In this document: piece by piece, positions 27,437-37,590 of the stretch | Layout: the number at the start of each line of letters is the position of its first letter | Position numbering within the stretch: the stretch's first letter is position 1 | Source: Porphyrobacter sp. | GTDB lineage: Bacteria > Pseudomonadota > Alphaproteobacteria > Sphingomonadales > Sphingomonadaceae | DNA length: 64,000 nucleotides | Reading direction: 5' to 3' | Assembly (NCBI GenBank): GCA_017744315.1 | Contig: JAGIBN010000011.1 | Coordinates: 1-64,000 of the forward strand | Position numbers and translations under genes: made by a program | The notes under the pieces: model-generated | What the model saw: the letters and a program-made list of their open reading frames with translations, nothing else | What the model was told of the DNA's origin: nothing | The model's database searches: none

Positions 27437-29746
27437 TCAACGCTCCGCTTGACGATCCGCACTTTCGACGGGAATTGAGGCTGGCGAGGCGTGACCAAGA
27501 GCGCGCCCCTGGATGGCAATTCCAGCGCGGCCACGGATGGCGTCCGACGCGCTGCCTATTGAAAGCTCGATCATTCCCGGTTCGATCACCCAGCCGCCGT
27601 CCTGCCCCCAGAACGCGAAATGCGCCGCATCAAGCTTGAAACTCACGATTCGAGTTTCTCCCGGTTCCAAAGCCACCCGGCGAAATCCGCGAAGCTGCTG
27701 CACCGGACGCGAAACCGAGGCGACGGGATCCCGCATGTAGAGTTGGACGACTTCGTCACCTGCGCGAGTTCCGGAATTCGTGACAGGCACCGAGACCGTC
27801 ACTACCCCGCCCTCTGCCGCAATGTCAGCGTGGTCCACGGTCACCGGCCCGTAGCTAAACGTGGTGTAGCTCAGGCCGTAGCCGAAGGCGTAAAGCGGCG
27901 AGATCGGCAGATCCATGTAGCGCGCGGTATCCTTGGTGAGGTCCGGGTCGGCTGGCCTGCCGCTCGGCAGGTGGTCGTACGAGTACGGCACTTGCCCCGT
28001 GGTGCGAGGAAAACTTGCGGGCAGGCGGCCGGCGGGGTTCACGTCGCCGAACAGGACCCGCACGACTGCCGGGCCCGCCTCGTCGCCAAGCAGCCAGGTC
28101 TCGAGCACGGCGTCGGCCTTTTCGGCGACCTCGGGAATAGCCAGAGGACGACCGCCCATGAGCACCACCACGATCGGCTTGCCGGTCGCTGCCACCGCTT
28201 CGAACAGGTCCTTCTGCGCTCCGGGAAGGTCCAGGCTGGAGCGGCTGCGCGCTTCTCCCGACCAGTCGAAGTCCTCGCCCAGCGCCATGACCACGAGATC
28301 GGCCGTCTGGGCTGCGTCGACGGCCGCGGCGATCCCGCTCGTCTCCGGGCTGCGACTGTCGGCGCCGCGAACATAGGACACTCCTGGGTGAGCTGCTTCG
28401 AGCGCCGCGCGAAGGGTGACCACATCCTCTTCAACCCCGCGGGCCCGCCACGAACCGAGTTGCGAGCGTGCATCGTCGGCCAGCGCGCCGATCAGTGCGA
28501 TGCTTCCGGGCGTCCTGGCCAACGGCAGGACACCACCCTCATTCTTGAGCAGCACGATCGAACGCTCGGCAATGCGGCGGGCCTCGGCGCGGTGTTCGGG
28601 ACTGAGCATGACCGCCGCCTCGCGGGCCACGTCGTGGTACTTGTAGGGATCGGCGAACAGGCCGAGGTCGCGCTTCACCTTGAGGATGCGCATCACGGCT
28701 TCGTCCAATTGAGCCATCAGCGCGGGATCGGACTCGACCGAAGCCAGCAGGTCCTGGCCGTAGACATCGCTGACCATGTCCATGTCGATGCCCGCCTGAA
28801 GAGCCAGCCGCGCGGCCGCTGCCCGGTCACCCGCGACGCCGTGGGCCATCAGTTCCTCGATCGCGTGCCAGTCGGAAAGGAGCACGCCGTCATAGCCCCA
28901 TTCGCCGCGCAAGATGCCGCGCAGGAGCGCAGCGTTGCCGGTCGTCGGCACTCCACCGAGGGCGTTGAACGCCGTCATGAAGCTGGCGGTGCCCGCCCGC
29001 GCCGCTGCTTCGAACGGTGGCAGGTAGGTCTCGCGCAAGGTCCGTTCGGAGAGATCGGCCCCAGCATAATCCCGGCCACCTTCCGCAGCGCCATAGGCCC
29101 CGAAGTGCTTGGTGCCGGCCATGATCGTATCCGCCGCAGAGAGGTCCGATCCCTGGAACCCCCGCACTTGCGCCGCCGCCATCGCTGCACCGAGGAACGG
29201 GTCCTCCCCCGCCCCTTCGACAATCCGCCCCCAGCGCGGATCGCGCGCGACGTCGACCATCGGGGCGAAAGTCCAGTGCAGACCAGCGGCACTAGCCTCT
29301 CGCGCCGCGATCCGGGCATGGCTCTCGGCCGCTTCAGGGTCCCAGGTGGCCGCCATCGCCAGCGGCACGGGAAAGATCGTGCGATAGCCATGGACCACAT
29401 CCATCGCGAACAGCAGCGGTATGCCGAGCCGGCTTTCCTCGACCGCCACGCGCTGCAGTTCACGCAGCGGCTCGGCACCGGCGACGTGGAGATAAGAGCC
29501 CACCTCCCCGCGCCGCACCTTGTCGAGCTCTTCGGGCCCCAGCCGCGAATTGAGGGCCCGTTGCCGGCCACCCATGCGCTGCACGAGTTGGCCGATTTTC
29601 TCCGCCGTCGTCATCCGGCCGAGGAGTGTGTCGAGGTCGACTTCGTTCGCAGTTGCGATCGAAGGAGATTCGCGCTCCTTGGCCAGCGCCGGGACAGCGG
29701 AAAGAACAAAAAATGATAGCGCTACCAGAAAAAGGCGTGAGAACAT
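27437..29746 (-). CDS. bglX: Periplasmic beta-glucosidase, GH3 family (BglX-like)
   Basis: A 769-residue exported retaining glucosidase that releases glucose from beta-glucosides. Signal peptide MFSRLFLVALSFFVLSAVPA is cut after ALA. The GH3 N-terminal barrel holds VDVARDPRWGRIVEG and the nucleophile aspartate in GVLLSDWHAIEELM; the second domain starts near residue 390 (RSIVLLKNEGGVLPL), and the C-terminal fibronectin-like domain has FGYGLSYTTFSYG. Order and length match E. coli BglX. A LacI/GalR-type operator overlaps codons 7-11. It is followed by the Fur-boxed receptor gene, with which it shares no obvious function, and preceded by an unrelated exported protein on the same strand. Confidence 0.94.
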   Translation of the reverse strand: MFSRLFLVALSFFVLSAVPALAKERESPSIATANEVDLDTLLGRMTTAEKIGQLVQRMGGRQRALNSRLGPEELDKVRRGEVGSYLHVAGAEPLRELQRVAVEESRLGIPLLFAMDVVHGYRTIFPVPLAMAATWDPEAAESHARIAAREASAAGLHWTFAPMVDVARDPRWGRIVEGAGEDPFLGAAMAAAQVRGFQGSDLSAADTIMAGTKHFGAYGAAEGGRDYAGADLSERTLRETYLPPFEAAARAGTASFMTAFNALGGVPTTGNAALLRGILRGEWGYDGVLLSDWHAIEELMAHGVAGDRAAAARLALQAGIDMDMVSDVYGQDLLASVESDPALMAQLDEAVMRILKVKRDLGLFADPYKYHDVAREAAVMLSPEHRAEARRIAERSIVLLKNEGGVLPLARTPGSIALIGALADDARSQLGSWRARGVEEDVVTLRAALEAAHPGVSYVRGADSRSPETSGIAAAVDAAQTADLVVMALGEDFDWSGEARSRSSLDLPGAQKDLFEAVAATGKPIVVVLMGGRPLAIPEVAEKADAVLETWLLGDEAGPAVVRVLFGDVNPAGRLPASFPRTTGQVPYSYDHLPSGRPADPDLTKDTARYMDLPISPLYAFGYGLSYTTFSYGPVTVDHADIAAEGGVVTVSVPVTNSGTRAGDEVVQLYMRDPVASVSRPVQQLRGFRRVALEPGETRIVSFKLDAAHFAFWGQDGGWVIEPGMIELSIGSASDAIRGRAGIAIQGRALGHASPASIPVESADRQAER
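29714..29727 (-). promoter_or_regulatory. LacI/GalR-type operator inside the 5' end of bglX
   Basis: Minus strand TGGTAGCGCTATCA fits the LacI-family pattern TGNNANCGNTNNCA at every fixed base. It covers bases 20-33 of the bglX coding sequence (codons for LVALS in the signal peptide). It differs from the site upstream of zwf by one base. An operator just after the start codon could block elongating polymerase. Confidence 0.5.
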
Positions 29747-29782
29747 TTCGATGAACCCCTTCCCTGAAACGTCCCGGTATTC

Positions 29783-31333
29783 CTAACCGCCCGGCGACCC
29801 ATGCGCTTGGGCCAGCTCCTGCCGCCGCAGATAGGCGATCGGTACGAGGCTGTCAGGTAACAAACGCACATACCTCAAGGCCGTCTCGCGCAAGTCGTCG
29901 TTGGCCAAGACGACTTCGCGTGCGTCGGGTAGAACTGAAGGTGTGTAAAAGAGGCTAAACCGTTCGTCTTGCAGCTCGTCAACGAACCCGAGTCGCGCGA
30001 TCGGGTCTTTAAAGGCGCGCGCAATGCGCTGCTCCACCTCGTCCTTCCGACCAAGGCAAAGCAGACCGCTTGCAGCCACGGGCGCGCTCTCGTCGAAATT
30101 CTCGACCAAGAACTTTGCCTCCACTTCAGCCTCGGCGGTGCGACCCAAGTTGTGCAAGGCGCAAGTGCGATCCCGCGCAATCAACAGCTTCGCATAAGTC
30201 GTGCCATATTTTTCCGCCGCAGATCGAGCAAGATCAGTCGCTACAAGGCCCTCTTCCCAGCGCCCATACCCCACCAGTCTCGACGCGCGGTTGATGACAA
30301 AATTTACGACCCAGGGATATTGGTCAGCGGGAAGTGTGGCCAGATCGTCGAATACCTTGTCAGCCTCGCCCGGTCTCCCGAGGGCATCGAGCGCATAAGC
30401 TTCAATGTTGAGCGCCCACGCGTTCCCTTCAGGCAGGTTCTTGAGCGAGCCGTCGGCCGGGAGCCAACCCTGTGCCAAATCCGCCGCCTCCTGAAAGCGC
30501 CCCGCAAACAGGAGCGCATAGGAATACGCCGACAGGCGATCTCGATCTTCCGGTTTCTCGGCCAGATTTTCGGCAGTCGATTTCACATGGGCATCACTTA
30601 CCTTGACGAGGTTTTCGCCCACGTGCTGCTCCACCAGTGGCCAGGCTGGCTCGAACGTTCGGTCCGCGAGGATTTCAAGCAAGCCGTTCGGGTCGTCATA
30701 ATATTGCAGCAAGTCCTCGATGCGAGACGTATCCTTCACTCTCGCGGCGTGTCGAATTGCGCTGAACGCGATCATGGCCTGATTTTCGGAGCCATAACGC
30801 GCGAAGGTGCTTTTGGTCGCTACGCCATAGAGGAATTCGTCCAGCTCTACCTCTCCACCGCCGCGCCGGACGACCCGCATCGCCGTGCCGAGGTGTTCTC
30901 TGGATATTGTCTGCAATCCCCCTGCGCTTTCGACTTGTCGCAAGCGCTTCATGGCCTCCGGCCCATCGTTCAGGACTAGGGCAAAATAGAGGGCGACCGG
31001 CCCGAGTATTGGAGCGGGACCCATGCGCTCCAACCGTTTCATCAGCTTGGTGCCAGTAGCAGCGTCGTCATGTTCGGCTGCGCAGTAAATCTGGGCGAGA
31101 AGGTGACCTCTCTCGAGCTCCACTGAATCGCGACGGCGGCGCATTTCTTCCAGAAGCGGCGCTTCCAAACCACAGGGGTTCCTGAAGCCACGGTTTATAA
31201 AGTTCTGGAACTGGCCACGCAGATCCTCGTCGCTCATCTGTCGGAAGTCAGACTTCTCCGGCGGAGAATCCTGCGCCACTGCTGGGCTGGCAACCAACAA
31301 GGCGAGGCCAGCCAAAAAACCGTTCTTTATCAT
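29783..31333 (-). CDS. Exported helical-repeat (TPR-like) protein, unknown function
   Basis: A 516-residue protein beginning with a signal peptide (MIKNGFLAGLALLVASPAVA) cut before QDS. The rest is predicted almost wholly helical with TPR-like phrases such as YALLFAGRFQEAADLAQGWL, NIEAYALDALGRPGEADKVF and TCALHNLGRTAEAEVEAKFL, indicating a solenoid scaffold in the periplasm. I do not recognise an enzyme motif. The stop lies 36 bases before the bglX start on the same strand, so co-transcription is possible, though base composition is lower in GC than neighbours, hinting at a different history. Confidence 0.7.
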   Translation of the reverse strand: MIKNGFLAGLALLVASPAVAQDSPPEKSDFRQMSDEDLRGQFQNFINRGFRNPCGLEAPLLEEMRRRRDSVELERGHLLAQIYCAAEHDDAATGTKLMKRLERMGPAPILGPVALYFALVLNDGPEAMKRLRQVESAGGLQTISREHLGTAMRVVRRGGGEVELDEFLYGVATKSTFARYGSENQAMIAFSAIRHAARVKDTSRIEDLLQYYDDPNGLLEILADRTFEPAWPLVEQHVGENLVKVSDAHVKSTAENLAEKPEDRDRLSAYSYALLFAGRFQEAADLAQGWLPADGSLKNLPEGNAWALNIEAYALDALGRPGEADKVFDDLATLPADQYPWVVNFVINRASRLVGYGRWEEGLVATDLARSAAEKYGTTYAKLLIARDRTCALHNLGRTAEAEVEAKFLVENFDESAPVAASGLLCLGRKDEVEQRIARAFKDPIARLGFVDELQDERFSLFYTPSVLPDAREVVLANDDLRETALRYVRLLPDSLVPIAYLRRQELAQAHGSPGG

Positions 31334-31446
31334 GAATCCCCCAATTCCCTCGACGCTAACGAAACAGTTGCGGAACGCAACAATCGAAAATCACAAGGTC
31401 TGGAAACCGGTCGCTATCCCGGATGCGGCACGGCTATAAGCCAGGC

Positions 31447-31863
31447 ATGCACCAATCGCTCACCAGCCTCACCTGCGACACTCAAGGCACCGGCCTCTAT
31501 GAGATCACCGACGAGATCGCAGACTGGCTCGGCGATACCGGCATCCAGACGGGCCTGCTCACCGTGTTCTGCCAGCACACCAGCGCCGGATTGCTGATCA
31601 CCGAGAATGCCTCCCCCGCAGTTCACCGCGACATCGTGCGCTGGCTGTCGAAGGTCGCGCCTGAGAGCGACGCTTACGAGCATTCCGACGAAGGGCCGGA
31701 CGACATGCCGGCGCATCTCAAGACTTTGCTCACCGGCAACAGCCTGAGCGTGCCTGTGGCGCAAGGGAGGATGCTGCTCGGCACGTGGCAGGGAATCTTC
31801 CTCGCCGAGCACCGTCGCCGTCCGCACCGGCGCAAGGTCGTGGTGCACGTTTCGGGCGACTGA
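31447..31863 (+). CDS. YjbQ family protein (UPF0047)
   Basis: A 138-residue member of the YjbQ/UPF0047 family, recognised from FCQHTSAGLLITENASPAV, SYEHSDEGPDDMPAHL-type spacing (here AYEHSDEGPDDMPAHLK) and the end VPVAQGRMLLGTWQGIFLAEH. The conserved His, Glu and Asp residues cluster in a single active-site-like pocket in known structures; weak thiamine phosphate synthase activity has been reported for the family, but the cellular role is unclear. The ATG at 31447 is used because the family starts with a strand like HQSLTSLTCDT. It stands 37 bases before a transglutaminase-like gene on the same strand. Confidence 0.9.
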   Translation: MHQSLTSLTCDTQGTGLYEITDEIADWLGDTGIQTGLLTVFCQHTSAGLLITENASPAVHRDIVRWLSKVAPESDAYEHSDEGPDDMPAHLKTLLTGNSLSVPVAQGRMLLGTWQGIFLAEHRRRPHRRKVVVHVSGD

Positions 31864-31900
31864 GCGAAACATCCTAGCCCGGCGAGCGTTGCGCCGAGGC

Positions 31901-32701
31901 ATGCCCATAGAGATCCAGTCCCGCTTTTCGTTCGCCGCAAAGCACCCGGCCGACGTGCTGCTGCAATTTGCCGCGGCCGCCATTCCCGAGCAGCAGGTTC
32001 TCGACGGCCAATCCACCCTGAGCCGGGCCGACCACATCGCCAACATTCCCGCGCAGGACGATATCGGAGAACGCGTCTGGCTCCGCCTGAGCGGCAAGTT
32101 CGAGGTGTCCTACTCGGCGACGGTGAAAGTGAACCGGCTGCTTGCCGACCTGGGCACTCTGGCCAGGCTTGAACCGCATGAACTTCCCGCCGAGACCGTG
32201 CAGTATTTGTTCGATTCCCGCTATTGCCCCGCCGAGCGGTTCCAGTCGTTCGTCGACGCGGAGTTCGGCGACCTCACCGGCGGCGCGCGGGTCCTGGCCA
32301 TGCGGGACTGGATCGCCGGGCACCTAAGCTACGAACCCGGCTCCAGCAACGCCACGACCACGGCGCTGGACACCTTCGTGGAGCGACGCGGCATCTGTCG
32401 CGATTACAGTCACCTGCTCGTCACCCTGGCGCGGGCATCGGCCATTCCTGCGCGTTATTGCAGTGTCTATGCCCCGAACGTGGAGCCGCAGGATTTCCAC
32501 GCGGTCGCCGAAGTGTTCCTGGCCGACCCGACGACCCCGGGCGGCGGCGCCTGGCATATCGTCGACGCCACCGGGATGGCGCATCCCGCCGATACGGTGA
32601 AGATCGGCGTCGGTCGCGATGCTGCCGACGTGAGCTTCATGACCGTGTTCGGAGAGGTGGAATTCGCGGATAAAATGGTAGCGGTATCAAAGGTCCCTTG
32701 A
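31901..32701 (+). CDS. Transglutaminase-like cysteine peptidase
   Basis: A 266-residue cytoplasmic protein with an N-terminal beta domain and a C-terminal transglutaminase core. The triad is visible as Cys in ERRGICRDYSHLL (about residue 163), His in QDFHAVAEVF and Asp in HIVDATGMA. Family members are mostly uncharacterised peptidases or amidases rather than true crosslinkers. Start ATG 31901 follows GAGGC. Its last codons contain the LacI-type operator and its stop overlaps the candidate -35 of zwf, so the gene's 3' end doubles as the zwf control region. Confidence 0.87.
   Translation: MPIEIQSRFSFAAKHPADVLLQFAAAAIPEQQVLDGQSTLSRADHIANIPAQDDIGERVWLRLSGKFEVSYSATVKVNRLLADLGTLARLEPHELPAETVQYLFDSRYCPAERFQSFVDAEFGDLTGGARVLAMRDWIAGHLSYEPGSSNATTTALDTFVERRGICRDYSHLLVTLARASAIPARYCSVYAPNVEPQDFHAVAEVFLADPTTPGGGAWHIVDATGMAHPADTVKIGVGRDAADVSFMTVFGEVEFADKMVAVSKVP
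32676..32689 (+). promoter_or_regulatory. LacI/GalR-type operator upstream of zwf operon
   Basis: TGGTAGCGGTATCA fits TGNNANCGNTNNCA at every fixed base and is 13/14 identical to the bglX site (TGGTAGCGCTATCA). It lies 85-98 bases before the zwf ATG and 8 bases before the candidate -35, inside the end of the transglutaminase-like gene. Position upstream of -35 would suit activation or looping. Confidence 0.55.
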
Positions 32702-32726
32702 CCTTTCGCCCAAACCATCTGCTATC
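32698..32726 (+). promoter_or_regulatory. Candidate zwf-edd-glk-eda promoter
   Basis: TTGACC at 32698-32703 and GCTATC at 32721-32726 are separated by 17 bases, the standard spacing; the -35 is a good match, the -10 only partial. It would give a leader of about 40 bases before the zwf ATG. Confidence 0.35.
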
Positions 32727-32773
32727 GCAGTGCAGCGAAGGTCTCACGCATGTTGGGGGAAGGTTGTGATTCA

Positions 32774-36010
<3,237 letters not shown>

Positions 36011-36014
<4 letters not shown>

Positions 36015-36979
36015 GGGAAATTGTCGCGCTCGATGTGGGCGGCACACATGCTCGGTTTGCGCTAGCCACCATCGCTGACGACGGTGCAATCTCGGTTGGC
36101 GAACCCGTCACGCTGAAGACCGGCGAATACGCCAGCTTGCAGACCGCGTGGGAAGAGTTCGAACGCCGTTGCGGCGCGCCGCTGCCTCGTGCCGCTGCCA
36201 TCGCCATCGCCGCGCCGATCGTCGGCGACACGATCCGCATGACCAACAACAGCTGGATCTTCCACACCCAAGGGATCGGCGAACAGCTCGGGATCGATGC
36301 GGTGACGCTGATCAACGACTTCGGCGCCGTAGCTCATGCCGTGGCCAGCGTGCCTGAGGATCAGCTGGTCCACATCACCGGCCCCGAAGGTCCGCTGCCG
36401 GCGGCAGGAACCATCAGCGTGCTCGGTCCCGGCACCGGTCTCGGCGTGGCGCACTTCCTGCGTTATCCCGGCGGCTATCACGTGCAGTCGACCGAGGGCG
36501 GCCACATGGAGTTTGCCCCGCTCGACCTGATCGACGACCGCATGCTGACCAAGCTGCGTGCCCAGCACCAGCGGGTCTCGACCGAGCGAGTTCACTCGGG
36601 CCCCGGGATCATGGAAATCTACCGCTGCCTCGCCGATCTCGAAGGCCGCACTCCCGACCTGACCGATAACACTACCGTCTGGCAGAAGGGCATCGCTCGC
36701 GAAGACAGCCTGGCCGCCGCTGCGGTCGACAGGTTCTGCTCCTCGCTCGGCAGTGTCGCCGGAGACTATGCCCTGGCCCAGGGAGCCAGCGCGGTCGTGC
36801 TGGCCGGTGGCCTCGGCTTGCGTCTGCGCGGGCTTCTTCCCACTTCGGGCTTCGGCGAACGCTTCCGCTTCAAGGGTCGTTACACACAAATGATGTCGGG
36901 TATTCCCGTGAAGCTTATCATCCACCCTCAACCGGGCCTTTACGGCGCGGTCGCAGCTTTCGTGACGGAGCATCCCTGA
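36011..36979 (+). CDS. glk: Glucokinase
   Basis: Phosphorylates glucose with ATP in the cytoplasm. The 322-residue protein shows the phosphate-binding [14 protein letters not shown] at the N-terminus, [14 protein letters not shown] and EGGHMEFAP of the bacterial Glk group, and [16 protein letters not shown] near the C-terminus. Translation starts at a GTG overlapping the edd stop. Having glucokinase inside the Entner-Doudoroff operon means free glucose enters by a non-PTS route, consistent with an absence of sugar PTS genes here. Confidence 0.96.
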
Positions 36980-37590
36980 TGAGTTCGATCGACCAGATCA
37001 TGCGTACATCGCCGGTCATCCCGGTGCTGGTGATCGAAGAAGGAACCGACGCGCGGGGCTTGGCCGAGGCTCTGGTGGCGGGCGGCCTGCGAGTGCTGGA
37101 AGTGACCCTGCGCACGCCGGCCGGTCTCCAGGCAATCCGCGAGATGAAGCAAGTGCCTGGCGCTATCGTCGGCGCCGGTACAGTCACCAATCTGCAAGAG
37201 CTCGACAGCGCGATTGAGGCAGGTTCGGAATTCATCGTCTCGCCGGGCCTGACCGACAAACTGGCGAGCGCGGCGATCGAGCGGCAAGTGCCCTTCCTGC
37301 CCGGCATTGCCTCGGCGAGCGACATCATGCGCGGGCTCGATCACGGGCTCGATCACTTCAAGTTCTTCCCCGCCACGGCCGCTGGGGGAACACCAGCCCT
37401 GAAGGCGTTGGCCGCACCCTTCTCCCAATGCCGTTTCTGCCCAACAGGCGGGATCACGCTGGAGACCGCGCCGGATTGGCTGGCGATTGACCCGGTCCTC
37501 TGCGTTGGTGGCAGCTGGATCGTAAAGCCAGGGGCCAGCTTCGAACAGATCGAGACGCTGGCCCGGCAAGCTGCGGCGCTGCCGCGATGA
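36979..37590 (+). CDS. eda: KDPG aldolase
   Basis: Cleaves 2-keto-3-deoxy-6-phosphogluconate to pyruvate and glyceraldehyde 3-phosphate. The 203-residue class I aldolase has the catalytic glutamate in LEVTLRTP and the Schiff-base lysine in DHFKFFPA (about residue 128); GAGTVTN and FCPTGGI bind the phosphate. It overlaps glk by one base (TGATG) and the next gene as ATGA. Confidence 0.96.
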   Translation: MSSIDQIMRTSPVIPVLVIEEGTDARGLAEALVAGGLRVLEVTLRTPAGLQAIREMKQVPGAIVGAGTVTNLQELDSAIEAGSEFIVSPGLTDKLASAAIERQVPFLPGIASASDIMRGLDHGLDHFKFFPATAAGGTPALKALAAPFSQCRFCPTGGITLETAPDWLAIDPVLCVGGSWIVKPGASFEQIETLARQAAALPR

